A stretch of 64,000 bases of DNA from positions 1 to 64,000 of the IMG/VR virus record IMGVR_UViG_3300008952_000005; one strand, 5' to 3'. This stretch comes from a virus. Below the pieces are notes generated by a model. It was given only the letters and a program-made list of their open reading frames with translations, ran no database searches and was not told the DNA's origin. Below, one piece after another: positions 46,001 through 54,947 of this stretch. A program made the position numbers and the translations under genes. Positions within the stretch are counted from its first letter, which is position 1, and each line of letters begins with the position of its first letter.

Positions 46001-46153
46001 CCTTTCTACTTGGTTTTGTAATTGCGTCTGTGATTGTGTTAACTCTCTCGCCTGTACAGCAAATGCTGGTCTGAAAAGAACTCTATGAAATTTTTTACTT
46101 TCATTAAAGTCATCATAATAGGGCGATAAGTTAAAATCTGTTGGACTTGGCAT
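40097..46153 (-). CDS. Large baseplate/tail-fibre protein (DUF4815-type N-terminus)
   Basis: 2018 aa. The N-terminus PSPTDFNLSPYYDDFNESKKFHRVLFRPAFAVQARELTQSQTQLQNQVERVSDHLFEKGSMVIPGE is the DUF4815 pattern of a giant virion protein of marine T4-like phages. Later, VGWVDPLAQTFMIDDVGGVFLTSVDLFFGTKDSNIPITVQI is a conserved receptor/baseplate region. The middle has many beta-sandwich stretches (GETVTSSSGATGTV). It is upstream of a gp8-like gene in the baseplate region, so it probably forms a baseplate wedge arm or a long fibre. Cleavage sites or active sites were not seen. Confidence 0.75.
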   Translation of the reverse strand: MPSPTDFNLSPYYDDFNESKKFHRVLFRPAFAVQARELTQSQTQLQNQVERVSDHLFEKGSMVIPGEIGYDLNYTSVKLSAKSNSTLADYNGVELTGATSGVVAKVIGVSVADGTDPDTLFVKYTKTGTDNVAVSFTDTEILDCTINALAATATVASTHSGSAAEVQAGVYYINGYHVEVSKQTVVLDKYTNTPSYRVGLLVTESFVTPNEDVSLNDNAQGTSNQNAPGAHRFKILLTLTKLSLASTADANFVELLRLKNGIIQNQVRTTEYAVIEDTFARRTYDESGDYALRDFDLDLREHLVSGDNRGIYTSGQGGDATKIAAGMGPGKAYVRGYELETIGTTFVDIEKTRDFDTENNFKTRFSLGNYLNVTNVYGSPDVGFVSGDSESFKNITLHKSATTVRGTPNNGAESSINLIGRAKSRGFEYSSGTASNNIFSFGGLTSSVFKHYLFDVEMFNHLNILTAQGFTTGETVTSSSGATGTVQSSSTTETQAINNITQANPTVVQHASSHNFKDGQQITIAGVGSSWAIDSVVVTGGTFTVRVINATDYNLYKEDGITTVNCTNPGTGGTSTHGVVVVSNVQGTFLPGETITGGSSSNTAVIQADVLGRKGSTVFGPSDIKQVAMAGSPTYTADVVRDNASMTGTISVGGAGTIVSGFGTRFTDELKIGDKITYTTNTPLSETNEVAYIINDTSFAVTLGAGGDVSKSSFTRGRGAVKEPSKNISIFEMPNETVKTLKTTVNSGITDTNFSIRRAFTATLGSNGDATITSGTNETFSGLAEKDFSVSIMSMGAGTGGEVGAVLSLSGTNHLAGDIFTLGGSPTGKTLTLTFGTNYAGHKVKILATVNRSVAGSKTKTLASAQTVQISTQAEVESGVCGLGKADVYKINNVYMSADFSTNAIAGDTDITDRFTLDTGQRDNFYDIGRLKLKNGAITPIGRLLVNFDYFSHGSGDYFDVDSYAGVVNYEDISNYSSDTTGKIFRLRDCLDFRPRVDDSSTINSGIQDRSYDGTGASTVDMVKFGSDITSDFEYYLPRIDKIFLDKEGNFKVSKGASALVPQVPKSLDGAMLLYTLEMPSYVLSLDDITVKAVDNRRYTMRDIGYLETRIENMEYYTQLSLLETQAQNLQIQDANGFDRFKNGIIVDNFSGHNIGDVGNIDYKSSIDMARGQLRPMFNEDAVQLIEADDDGTAILATDRTDGTYQKTGDCLTLPYTETALITQPFASKSVNVNPFDVFTWSGAIELTPPSDEWKETERRPELVINNVGGFDTLVSGIPNNGLQGVEIGTIWNDWQDFWSGSTRDVASRQVGGGRAGRRVFAVDEIETAQNVQQTRTGLRQRLVPQVVRNSIGDRIVNVAFVPFVRSRTISFSGTRMKPNTRVYPYFDNIAIATYCTPTGGSLGGNIVTDANGACSGTFAIPDPTNNSNPRWRTGQRVFRLTSSVTNDTSTDVETSGEADYVARGILETVQNTIISTREPRLERQATTENRSITRTSTRRSERTVGWVDPLAQTFMIDDVGGVFLTSVDLFFGTKDSNIPITVQIREVVNGYPGSTILPFSETTINPGSVNTSADGTVATTFTFSGPVYVQENVEYCFVVLANSNEYNAYVGRLGETVLGSDRTISQQPYAGVMFKSQNGSTWTAEQNEDIKFTLKRAEFADAVGRVTLCNDELPARKLKNNPIRTTQGSDVVRVYHPNHGMHSTSNNVTISGVPSGTYNGLAHSSINGTYTSISNITLDSYDIQIPGSTTATTNGDIGSNAVYATQNRLYDVMNLNLSTMSLPGTSISYKLRPTTGQSIHGSEAEFSTVAVANAGSIIANDNIYCTSPKMVASQINETNEMNGLKSLYVNVEMTSTSTKLSPLIDLQRISAYTIQNRLNNPTSGNTPDFVADTAPTGSSTAGVYLTRPIVIENNSTSLDIRLSANVRSSSLIRLYYRTSGGSETRKIEDINWLPFNSDGSEDISIPPAEDDSTFREYKYTASGLNDFTSFQIKIVMKGSISSYPPICKDMRGIALAI

Positions 46154-46162
46154 TTAACTCCC

Positions 46163-47623
46163 CTAAAATTCTATAATCAATTTGATATTTTCGGTTTGGT
46201 CAGCAGCTCTAGTGATTGGCGCTCTATTTTCTACATAAACTATTTCACCTGAACCGTGGTCAATTTCCGAACTAGAATATCCGTTTGAAAATGTTTGACT
46301 ATTAACTGTACCTGTTGTCGTAGCAGGTGTTAAAGTTGCGTTTGTATCTGCACCAGTAATAATATTTGTGCCACTAAATGCTGTCTGATTACCGTTAGTA
46401 TCTATTCCCTCATCATTGTGTCTTGGTTGAATATAATATAATATTTTATTTGTTGGATCCCACTCTACTACTTTACCAACTGCACCTGTGCTTGCTTGTG
46501 AAATTTTTTCATCAACTGAAAATGTTAAATTACTAGACGCACCAACAACTGCTGTAGTTGCTCTCAATGTAGCGGCAGAAGCAGCAGTACCACCTGATTT
46601 CGGGTCTCTTATTAAACTTACTTTTCTAAAATCATTTGCAACAGTTACGTCACCTGAATTAGCTGATTCTGTTCCTTCTAAACTTGTATTCAACATAACA
46701 AAAAATCCACCTAACTCTTGTACTGCATTAAATCCGTGTCCACCTTTTGGTTCAATCATACAATCTAATTCTGTAGTAATTAATGAACCACCACCAGCAG
46801 CATTTATATCTGCAAGTTTAATATATGCGTAAGTATATCCTGTTCCTGGAGTAGTTACGGTTACCGCTGTAACTGCACCTGAAGCAATGGTTACTGAACA
46901 AACTCCACTTGATCCATCTCCTCGTATTGGAACACCTGTATGTGTTCCATCTGTACCAGCAGAACCCGCTGTTTTAATTTTTACTATATTGATTGCACCA
47001 TCTACAGCAGCAGCATTAACTGTTCCATTTGTACCAACTGCCATAAAATCTACTGATAAAAATTCTGCTTGTTGAGCAGCAGTTAAAGTGTAAATATATT
47101 TCCACTTGTATCCATCAGCAGTTGCTAATATTGTTGTTGATGTTCCTGTAGGTTCTACAGTTGAATTCGCACCATTATTATTATCTAAACATTTATATAC
47201 GTTTCTTGCTGTAGTTAGAACATAAAAAGTTGCGTCATATAAAGTACCTGCACCACTATTTGAAGTTTGTACTGTTGTTGTTCCAGTAATGTATTCTCCA
47301 TAATCGTGTCTGTAATAATCATATACAGTAGCAGTCGTCCAATTTCTTCTAGGAATTACAAATCCAGCATTTGTACTTGCTACTTTTTTACAAGCAAGCA
47401 TATCATCATATGTAAAATTTTGTGTATTTTCGTTGTCTGCAGGAGTCACAGGTAATAAATCTGTACCTTCATTATTTGTTCTTCCATCTCCTCTTGTAGA
47501 AGTCGTAAATGCTTGAGGTCTTCCTATACCTAAATAGAAAGTATTTCCTGACGCTTCAGAAAACGCTTCGTGGAATTGTTCCGAGTTGTGTATTCTGAAT
47601 TTATTTGTTATAATTGCTGGCAT
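46163..47623 (-). CDS. 8: Baseplate wedge protein, gp8-like
   Basis: 486 aa. N-terminus ITNKFRIHNSEQFHEAFSEASGNTFYLGIGRPQAF is the pattern of the gp8-like baseplate wedge proteins of cyanophages and pelagiphages. Later ATADGYKWKYIYTLTAAQQAEFLSVDFMAVGT, with YKWKYxYxxxxAxxxxF, is a conserved block. Gp8 homodimers form part of the wedge together with gp6, gp7 and gp10. A TATAAATA lies 18 bases upstream of ATG 47623. The gene number is assigned from memory of annotations, with moderate confidence. Confidence 0.65.
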   Translation of the reverse strand: MPAIITNKFRIHNSEQFHEAFSEASGNTFYLGIGRPQAFTTSTRGDGRTNNEGTDLLPVTPADNENTQNFTYDDMLACKKVASTNAGFVIPRRNWTTATVYDYYRHDYGEYITGTTTVQTSNSGAGTLYDATFYVLTTARNVYKCLDNNNGANSTVEPTGTSTTILATADGYKWKYIYTLTAAQQAEFLSVDFMAVGTNGTVNAAAVDGAINIVKIKTAGSAGTDGTHTGVPIRGDGSSGVCSVTIASGAVTAVTVTTPGTGYTYAYIKLADINAAGGGSLITTELDCMIEPKGGHGFNAVQELGGFFVMLNTSLEGTESANSGDVTVANDFRKVSLIRDPKSGGTAASAATLRATTAVVGASSNLTFSVDEKISQASTGAVGKVVEWDPTNKILYYIQPRHNDEGIDTNGNQTAFSGTNIITGADTNATLTPATTTGTVNSQTFSNGYSSSEIDHGSGEIVYVENRAPITRAADQTENIKLIIEF

Positions 47624-47641
47624 TCTTATTTCCTTTATCTA

Positions 47642-47649
47642 TATTTATA
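47642..47649 (-). promoter_or_regulatory. Late promoter for the gp8-like gene
   Basis: Exact TATAAATA on the minus strand, 18 bases upstream of ATG 47623. Confidence 0.7.
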
Positions 47650-47661
47650 CAAGTTTTCTAA

Positions 47662-48960
47662 TTAGTAATTAATTCCTATTCCGTGGAGTTGTGTTTCTTT
47701 AGTAGTATCTGCCTGGTTCGCCCAAACAGCTTTGTAAATAACTCCTGTGCCACTTGTACAAGTTGTTTCTCCCAAACGGACTTGTTTAACACCAGTACTA
47801 TAGACTGGAGTAATAGTATCATAACTTGACGCTTCAGTCCAATTTGAACCATTATCACAACTGAAATATATTTTTAAATCCGTTCCGATAACTCCTGTTC
47901 CAATACCATCTTTATAAAGCATTGTTCCAGCTACTTTTGTTTTAGCTACATCTACTGTATTAGCTGATTGAATTAATGTTCCTGTTGCTGTTGATGTTGT
48001 ACGTTCTTGTGGAGTAAAAGTTGTTCCATTAGGATATCTACAATTATTTGATATTCTCATTTCATCTAAATAACCGTTAAGAACACCATAAGAGTCAGTA
48101 TAAGCTCTTTTACTTATCCATACTTGACCACCTAAAGCACCAGTCATTAAATGACCACCAGAAGAAGTTGGTACAGAAGCAGAACCATCTTGTACACCAT
48201 CTTTATAAAATCTTATTGTACCTCCATCTCTAACTACTGCCATATGATACCATTGACCTGTTGACATAGCAGTACCAGATTCAAAAGAAAAATCATCTGC
48301 TGTTGTTGTACTATTTCTATGATAAACATTAAATTTTTGTTTCATTCCTGCATTAGGACTAATACCCCAATGCCAAGCACCACCTACATCTGTACTATCT
48401 GTTTTTGCTTGGTTGAATATATCATATCCGTGTGTGCCTGTATTGACGTTCATATATATCCAAGTTTCCATAGTCCAATCACCTGTCCCCCAAATCCAAT
48501 CATCACTATCAGGCATTGATAAAGAGTCATCTGAACCATCAAAGAAAGCAGAAGCACTTCCAAATTTTTTAGTTCCTGTATTTGTAGTAGGTTGATTACG
48601 TCTAGTTATTGTTCTATTGTGTGAAGAACTATCTGTAAATACTGTCCCACCATTAGAACCATTATAATGTAATAATGCTAAAGTATTAGCGTCGCTTACC
48701 CATTCGTCAACAGTTGTTATAGCAGTTGTTATATGACCACTAACTCTATCTACATCTGTTTGTGTTCCTAGATTTGTGTCATCTGAAAACGTATCTATAA
48801 AAGTATTAGGCAAATTGAAAGCAGCAGACGATTCGTTTGTTGCTTCTCTCAAAGCCAAAGCTGTTACATCATCTTTAACTGGTTGCACACTTGCACCTAA
48901 AGTTAAAGGTGTGCCATCTGTATTTACATTGTTAGCTCTATTTCTTGTTCTAATTCCCAT
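47662..48960 (-). CDS. LamG/concanavalin-like tail-fibre protein
   Basis: 432 aa. Residues about 95-330 form a LamG/Laminin_G_3-like lectin domain: NTLALLHYNGSNGG start, DWTMETWIYMN, GQWYHMAVVRDGGTIRFYKDGV and LNGYLDEMRISN. Such domains bind carbohydrate and are common in marine phage adhesins. The C-terminal part has GTDLKIYFSCDNGSNWTEAS, another beta-sandwich. Starts at the end of a larger structural gene (48962), so it is translated in series. Confidence 0.8.
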   Translation of the reverse strand: MGIRTRNRANNVNTDGTPLTLGASVQPVKDDVTALALREATNESSAAFNLPNTFIDTFSDDTNLGTQTDVDRVSGHITTAITTVDEWVSDANTLALLHYNGSNGGTVFTDSSSHNRTITRRNQPTTNTGTKKFGSASAFFDGSDDSLSMPDSDDWIWGTGDWTMETWIYMNVNTGTHGYDIFNQAKTDSTDVGGAWHWGISPNAGMKQKFNVYHRNSTTTADDFSFESGTAMSTGQWYHMAVVRDGGTIRFYKDGVQDGSASVPTSSGGHLMTGALGGQVWISKRAYTDSYGVLNGYLDEMRISNNCRYPNGTTFTPQERTTSTATGTLIQSANTVDVAKTKVAGTMLYKDGIGTGVIGTDLKIYFSCDNGSNWTEASSYDTITPVYSTGVKQVRLGETTCTSGTGVIYKAVWANQADTTKETQLHGIGINY

Positions 48961-48961
48961 T

Positions 48962-50464
48962 TTATGATCCTAAATATCTTATTACTATTTCTGCACTAGC
49001 GGCAGGTGCTGTTATGAAAGTTAATGTTGTTCCAGCATATGTATAATCGTCTGTTGGTACTAAACAAATACCATTTACAAATACTAAAATATTATCTACA
49101 GTTCTACTAGCAAGAATTGTAAATCCTGTTGTTGAACCATCACCTACGTGTGATTTATCTGTTGTGAAAGGTGTAGCACTAGCAGCAGCAGCTGGTTCAA
49201 ATTTTGTAGTTGAAGAATTCCATTGTAATACTTGTCCATTAGTAATTCCTGTCATACTTATATTTGAAATATCATCAGCACTAGAATTTTCTGTTAACAT
49301 TTCAACCCAACCTGAAGTAGTTGCTATATAAGGTTTAAGTGTTGTTTCATCTAAAGCAGGTGTACCTGAATAAGTAGTTGAATTAGGAAAGGCTGCTAAG
49401 TTTGCGTGATTAAATCTTATTGCTGAATTTTGTCCACTAACTGTTATATAAGCAGAACCTATTAGTGATAAACCATTTATTGTTGAAGCAGTTGATCCTA
49501 ATGAAATTGCTGTAGAACCAATAGTAATTGAATCATTTGCTAAATTAGCATTTGTAATTCCAGCAGTACCACTTAATTCTGAATTTGTAAGTCCTCCAGC
49601 TGTTAGTGTAACAGTATCACCACTTACAACTGTTGTTATACCAGTACCACCAGATATTTTAAAAACATCTCCTTGTTCTATGGAAGAAGTTGTTGATGTA
49701 TCATCTGCAATATTGAATAAAGAACCTGTAATTATAGGAGTTAAAATAGTTTTATTTGTTAGGGTTTGAAAACCTGATAATGATACTACATCACCTGTTG
49801 GTGTGTTAATAACTGGACTTGTTAATGTTTTATTTGTTAAAGTTTGTGTTGCAATTTCTGAAACTAAAGTTGAGCTACCCTCTTTTGGTAATAACATTGT
49901 GTTAGTTACACCCTCACTATGAGGTTGTGCTGCTATAGTCTGTCCGTGTGTATTGGCGTAGCAATTAAGTATAATTTTTGCGTCAGCGGAAGAACCATCA
50001 CCTCTAACTTCTAAAATTGCACTAGCTGGTTCTAATTGCATATTACCAGTATCGTTTGTCAATTTACTGCCAAGAGTAGCAGTAGTTAAAGTTTTACTTG
50101 AAAGAGTTTCTGTACCACCAAGTGTCGCAAAATCATCATCTGATAAAGCAGTATTAAATAGTGCTGTAGTACCTGTAATAGTATTAGTTGCTAAATCAAG
50201 TGATTTATTTGTTAGTGTATCTGTTGATGATTCTGTAAGAACTGTAGAGTCAATATCAAAAGTTAAAGTATTACCAACTAAAGTAGTATCAATACCAGTA
50301 CCACCTGCTAAATTAAGTAATCTATTCTGGTCTATAGAACTACCGTCACCTAAAGCAGTATAAATTTCATTAAAGTTATCATTTATAATACCACCACCAA
50401 CACGTAGGTTACTACCTGTTCCGTCATTAGCTGCTGATCCTATATCTATTGATTTTTTTGCCAT
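48962..50464 (-). CDS. Tail fibre/structural protein with TLTNKT repeats
   Basis: 500 aa. N-terminus KSIDIGSAANDGTGSNLRVGGGIINDNFNEIYTALGDG is a common fibre/baseplate attachment pattern (IGxxANDGTGdxLRxxxxxINxNFxE). Several ETLSNKTL / TLTNKTLT repeats are seen (residues about 75-240), typical of phage fibre shafts. C-terminal TGFTILASRTVDNILVFVNGICLVPTDDYTYAGTTLTF is the GFTVxxxRxxxxxLVxxNG beta-sandwich end. Late promoter 21 bases upstream of the ATG. Confidence 0.75.
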   Translation of the reverse strand: MAKKSIDIGSAANDGTGSNLRVGGGIINDNFNEIYTALGDGSSIDQNRLLNLAGGTGIDTTLVGNTLTFDIDSTVLTESSTDTLTNKSLDLATNTITGTTALFNTALSDDDFATLGGTETLSSKTLTTATLGSKLTNDTGNMQLEPASAILEVRGDGSSADAKIILNCYANTHGQTIAAQPHSEGVTNTMLLPKEGSSTLVSEIATQTLTNKTLTSPVINTPTGDVVSLSGFQTLTNKTILTPIITGSLFNIADDTSTTSSIEQGDVFKISGGTGITTVVSGDTVTLTAGGLTNSELSGTAGITNANLANDSITIGSTAISLGSTASTINGLSLIGSAYITVSGQNSAIRFNHANLAAFPNSTTYSGTPALDETTLKPYIATTSGWVEMLTENSSADDISNISMTGITNGQVLQWNSSTTKFEPAAAASATPFTTDKSHVGDGSTTGFTILASRTVDNILVFVNGICLVPTDDYTYAGTTLTFITAPAASAEIVIRYLGS

Positions 50465-50485
50465 TTCTTCCTTAAATTACTTTAC

Positions 50486-50493
50486 TATTTATA
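50486..50493 (-). promoter_or_regulatory. Late promoter for the 500-aa fibre gene
   Basis: Exact TATAAATA on the minus strand, 21 bases upstream of ATG 50464. Confidence 0.7.
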
Positions 50494-50498
50494 ATCAT

Positions 50499-53084
50499 TT
50501 ACGGTGTTGTATCATCAAAAGTTGGTCCTGTTTGAGAGAAGTTAGTTACTGTATTACTGAACTCATTACTACTATAAGTTAAGAATGAAGGAAACGCAAG
50601 AGCCATTTTAACTTTCTGTCCTTCAGGATGTGAAGACATTAAGAATACTCCACCTTGACCATCTAAACTAGTTCTTGTTCCAAATACTTTTAAATTATTT
50701 AATTGTTCAAACGTATGTCCTGTACCACCAATTGAAGTATTAAATATAGTATTTGCATACTTATTAAGTGTTCCCCATTTTGGTCCAGCATATGCGTAAC
50801 CAGCTTTAACAAATTGACCACCTATTGTTGCCCTTTTTCTACTCAAATAATCTATTGTTAATCCAGGTCTTGTTAAAGTTACATCCCTTTGATTTGCTTC
50901 AAAATGTTCATTTGTATTATGGTCTAAATCAATTGCTCCTGGTTCAAGAGGTTTTGCTCTTAAAGATGTTCCATCATCTATCGTTCCTAATCTTCTACCA
51001 AATATCACCGAGAATAAAGTATTAAGAATTGCAATTAATGGTATTTCAACTTCCGTTCTACCAGAAACAGCACCAACTAATGGTAATGATCCTTTAGCAC
51101 TTAATCTATTTGTAATATCTACTTGACCTGTAAAATAGAATCCTGCTGTATGCATTGTCTTTTTAAATGCGTCCCGCCATACTGCAATAGAACTAGCAAC
51201 TTTTAATACATAAGAAAAATCTTGATAGTATCTACTATCTTGTACTTTCATTGTTACTTCAGAAAGTTTACCATCTTCATTAATAAATTGTCCATCTGTA
51301 TCTGAAACTGAAACTACATTGACATTTGCTGTTGCAACATCAATTTTAGCAATAGTTCCTGACCCACCTGAATCTGCTGATAATAATTGACCTTCTGTAA
51401 ATGCACCTGTAATATTTTTAATTCTTAATACATTTGTAGAAGTGTTATATGAAACAATTGTTCCTTGTCCACCTGAAACTGTACAAGATTGCCCTACTGT
51501 AAATGCACCACTAACACCTGTTAATACACAACTGTTATAAAATTCTAATACTGGAGGACTAGGAGCGTCTTGATATTTTTTTCCTAACTCAATTGTTTTT
51601 AATGCAATAATTCTTCCAATTTCATCACCCCACGCATTTACACTTCCAGTTGAACCGCCTGATGATGTTATAGTTACGCCAGGTAAAGAAGTATATCCTG
51701 TACCACTATAAGTTAAAAATACTTTTTCAATTGTTCCTGTGCCTGTTCCTAATTCTTGCATAATACTATTACCAAAATATGGGTCTGCTGCCATAGTACC
51801 ATCTTCTAAAACTATTTGGTCAGAATCTTCACCTGCAATACCACCATTAATAACTCTTACAAATCCAGCAGCATCCCTTCCGTTTGTTCCAGTATTATCA
51901 AATACTAATTTATCACCGACTTCATAATTTATTCCTTTATTATTAATTACAATATCTGTAATTCCACCAGAACCAACTTCATCAATATTAAATATAGCAC
52001 CTATACCACCTGCAATAACTTTAATTGTATCAGTAGTTTCATTTAATGCACCATCATTTGTAAGTGATTTTGTTCCTGGAATACCAGTTATAGTTGCTTT
52101 AATATACCAATCATCTGTATCAGAAGCAGAACCTTGTATTTGTTCTCCAATTTGAAATGTGCCTTGAATAGAATCACTATTTAAAATAAATTCTGTAACT
52201 GTATCTGCACCTATTTGAAAATTGGTAACATTTTCAACAACTGCATAGGCACCACTATCTGCACCTGTAATTGTTCTTCCAACTAATTGTGCTGTATTAC
52301 CAATATCAGCAATAGCTCTTAAAACTTTTAATGTATCATACTTACCATCTGATATTCTTAATATTTGTTCTCTTGGATAAAAGGTTTGTGATTCTTCATT
52401 GAATAATATTCTAAAAAATATTTCGTGTCCTCTATTCGTTCCTTTTGAACGATAAAGTGATTTAACATTTTTTATAAGACTTCTTTTGTCAACTTGATTT
52501 GCTAATGTATCTGGTAATGTTGCAAGAAACTCATCCCTAAAATTTGATAAGAAATTACTAATTACATTATCTGGATCTCTAAAGTTAACTAGGTCAGCAA
52601 TATTATTTACTGGATTTGGTTTATAATTATCTATTGTTGCATATGCATTTGAACTACCACCTACAACTATTTCACCTTTTATAAATTTATCTTGAGCAGA
52701 TATGAATAAACGTCCAGTATCTAAATCTTCTGTTAATACAACAGCAGTTGCACCAGAAGTTTGTCCTGTTATATTTTCTCCACGAGTAAATTTTCCATAT
52801 TCAGTACCAGAATAAGTTTCAAAAATAACTTTATCACCTGCGTCAAGTAATGTTCTTGTACTACCTAAAGAACTTGCATTTAAAACTAAATTATTTGCTT
52901 GGTCTGTTTCTGTTTCTAATAAGATACCTTCTGTAGATTTAACAGAAGTTACTGATAACTCAGCGGACTCTAGTAATTGGTAATAGACTTTAAGAAATTC
53001 AGCAAACTTTGGATGTTCACTAACTACGAATTCAGGTAGTTGACCAGAAAGTATTGTAGAAATCTTATCATTAAATTTTGCCAT
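50499..53084 (-). CDS. Large baseplate/virion structural protein
   Basis: 861 aa. The N-terminal FNDKISTILSGQLPEFVVSEHPKFAEFLKVYYQLLE and later DFRDEFLATLPD-type and SLYRSKGTNRGHEIFFRILFNEES phrases are strongly conserved in T4-like marine phages next to gp6, where the protein is usually called a virion or baseplate wedge component (gp7 region). The middle contains several G-x-F-x-x-G-E repeats (GQLLSADSGGSGTI, FTVGQSCTVSGGQGTI). Gene order relative to gp6 and gp25 supports a wedge role. Confidence 0.7.
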   Translation of the reverse strand: MAKFNDKISTILSGQLPEFVVSEHPKFAEFLKVYYQLLESAELSVTSVKSTEGILLETETDQANNLVLNASSLGSTRTLLDAGDKVIFETYSGTEYGKFTRGENITGQTSGATAVVLTEDLDTGRLFISAQDKFIKGEIVVGGSSNAYATIDNYKPNPVNNIADLVNFRDPDNVISNFLSNFRDEFLATLPDTLANQVDKRSLIKNVKSLYRSKGTNRGHEIFFRILFNEESQTFYPREQILRISDGKYDTLKVLRAIADIGNTAQLVGRTITGADSGAYAVVENVTNFQIGADTVTEFILNSDSIQGTFQIGEQIQGSASDTDDWYIKATITGIPGTKSLTNDGALNETTDTIKVIAGGIGAIFNIDEVGSGGITDIVINNKGINYEVGDKLVFDNTGTNGRDAAGFVRVINGGIAGEDSDQIVLEDGTMAADPYFGNSIMQELGTGTGTIEKVFLTYSGTGYTSLPGVTITSSGGSTGSVNAWGDEIGRIIALKTIELGKKYQDAPSPPVLEFYNSCVLTGVSGAFTVGQSCTVSGGQGTIVSYNTSTNVLRIKNITGAFTEGQLLSADSGGSGTIAKIDVATANVNVVSVSDTDGQFINEDGKLSEVTMKVQDSRYYQDFSYVLKVASSIAVWRDAFKKTMHTAGFYFTGQVDITNRLSAKGSLPLVGAVSGRTEVEIPLIAILNTLFSVIFGRRLGTIDDGTSLRAKPLEPGAIDLDHNTNEHFEANQRDVTLTRPGLTIDYLSRKRATIGGQFVKAGYAYAGPKWGTLNKYANTIFNTSIGGTGHTFEQLNNLKVFGTRTSLDGQGGVFLMSSHPEGQKVKMALAFPSFLTYSSNEFSNTVTNFSQTGPTFDDTTP

Positions 53085-53090
53085 TTGTCA

Positions 53091-54944
53091 TTAATAACTG
53101 GAAGTAGTTGTGTATCCCACACCTGCCTCAGCACTTCCTCCTACAAAACTATCGGCAGTAACCGTTATAGTTGAATTTGCAATATCCATTTCAACAATTT
53201 GGTCTCTAACTGGAACAACATCATTAGAACTTGGTGTTACTGTTAATTCAACTACTGTTGAAGTTGTGCCTCTAATATTTGATATACTAGCAATGTTTAA
53301 TGAATTAAGTGTTATTGCACCTGTGCTATAATCAATTGTTCCTTGTGTTGAATTTAAATAAGATTTTACTCCACTTGCTACATAATATAAACGAACATTA
53401 CCTGCGCCGTCATCATCAAAAAAGCATTCGTTATCATTACCATCAATTTTAAATCCAGATGAACTTAATATTCCACCTGTACTTGCCATATGTCCAGAGT
53501 GTGGATTATATAATGCATTTCTAAAATAGATATTATATTTTGAAGATGTTAAAAGTATCGGTTGGAAAACTTTTCTTATTTTAACAGTTGTTATGTTTGA
53601 TAAAATACTATCGTCTGTACCATCAATCAAACCTGTTACCTTTGAATATCTGAATACTGAATCAAACTTTTGTAAGTTTTCTAAATTATAATTTATTAAT
53701 GTATCAATAACATCTGCCTTTATAGTATCAGAAGTTTTTGCTGTTGCCTTTGCGTCATACTTAACATTTGAAGTAATTAATACAGAAGTTGTTTCTGGAT
53801 CTTTTATAATTGGTCTTACTGAAGCAACGTTATAAGGTTTTAATTGAGTTACTATATCTGCTTTTGATGTATCTGATAATACTGTTCCTGATTTTGCTTT
53901 AATAGAAATATTTACAACACCGTAAGTTGGAGTTTCGTCATCTTCACCACCCCACGCACTTACTGATAATGCATTTGGATAAATTGATTTAACTATTGTT
54001 TCATAGTCAGTTGCTGTAACTGCTCTATCTTGAGCGGCATAATTTAATGGTGCATTAAATTTTATTGATTGATTTGATTCTGAAACTGAACCACCTTGTG
54101 AATTTGAATCAGTTGTTATAGTTACGTCTGTATAACCACCAATGTTTCCTGATAAATTAAATTTTGAAGCACCGTTTGATTCTTCTTGATTGGTAACAAT
54201 ATATTCTAAAATAATTATATTACCATCATCTAATTTCTTACCTGTTACACCATCACCAAAATAAATTTCAAACTGACCATCTTGACTCTCTTGTATAAAA
54301 TAAACTTTTGAAGAACTTGATACATTATTATAACCACCAGCTAAAGTAAAAACACTTTGTGTTGTATCTGTATTACTATTTTGAACTGTAACTTTTAAAG
54401 TTGAAGTATCTGCACTAATAGATGGTATCAAAAATCTTTGGTCACTATCAGTTGCGTCAGCTGTATATTTAAATGTAACCAATGTTCCTTCATAAAGAGT
54501 TACATTTTCAAATGTATAAACTCCATTTACTGGTGCAATTGTTATATCTGAATTAGTTGTATATTGATAATCTATTTTATCAACTGTAGTTGTGAAAACT
54601 GTTCCCTTCTGCATTGTAACTGAGGAACCTATTGCGCCATTAACAAGAATATCAATAGACGCTCTTGGTGCTCTCGGAGATGATGGAGTATAACCTAACA
54701 TCTTCGCAATTGATACAATATTATTTCTAATATCAGCACTATCCAAATACATTTCATTAGTTGACATATTAGCAATATATGACAAATAGTGAGTGTTGTA
54801 AGATAGTAAATCTATTAGAATAGATAAACCAGAACCTTCAAAATCAAAATCTTGAAATTGTGTTTGACTTTGTAAAAAAGTTTTTAAATTTACTTTAATT
54901 TTATCAAAATCTAATTCTGATACATTTAATTTATGTTGCGACAT
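53091..54944 (-). CDS. 6: Baseplate wedge protein gp6
   Basis: 617 aa (T4 gp6 is 660). Baseplate J-family protein; gp6 dimers form the inner ring that joins the wedges. Clear motif near the N-terminus: FDFEGSGLSILIDLLSYNTHYLSYIANMSTNEMYLDSADIRNNIVSIAKMLGYTPSSPRAPRA. Later, YEAVVKS-like TDYETIVKSIYPNALSVSAWGGEDD is the baseplate J signature (DYExLVxxxxP...VxxxGGE). Between gp25 (upstream, transcribed first) and the 861-aa structural gene. One-to-one synteny with T4-like phages. Confidence 0.95.
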   Translation of the reverse strand: MSQHKLNVSELDFDKIKVNLKTFLQSQTQFQDFDFEGSGLSILIDLLSYNTHYLSYIANMSTNEMYLDSADIRNNIVSIAKMLGYTPSSPRAPRASIDILVNGAIGSSVTMQKGTVFTTTVDKIDYQYTTNSDITIAPVNGVYTFENVTLYEGTLVTFKYTADATDSDQRFLIPSISADTSTLKVTVQNSNTDTTQSVFTLAGGYNNVSSSSKVYFIQESQDGQFEIYFGDGVTGKKLDDGNIIILEYIVTNQEESNGASKFNLSGNIGGYTDVTITTDSNSQGGSVSESNQSIKFNAPLNYAAQDRAVTATDYETIVKSIYPNALSVSAWGGEDDETPTYGVVNISIKAKSGTVLSDTSKADIVTQLKPYNVASVRPIIKDPETTSVLITSNVKYDAKATAKTSDTIKADVIDTLINYNLENLQKFDSVFRYSKVTGLIDGTDDSILSNITTVKIRKVFQPILLTSSKYNIYFRNALYNPHSGHMASTGGILSSSGFKIDGNDNECFFDDDGAGNVRLYYVASGVKSYLNSTQGTIDYSTGAITLNSLNIASISNIRGTTSTVVELTVTPSSNDVVPVRDQIVEMDIANSTITVTADSFVGGSAEAGVGYTTTSSY

Positions 54945-54947
54945 TTA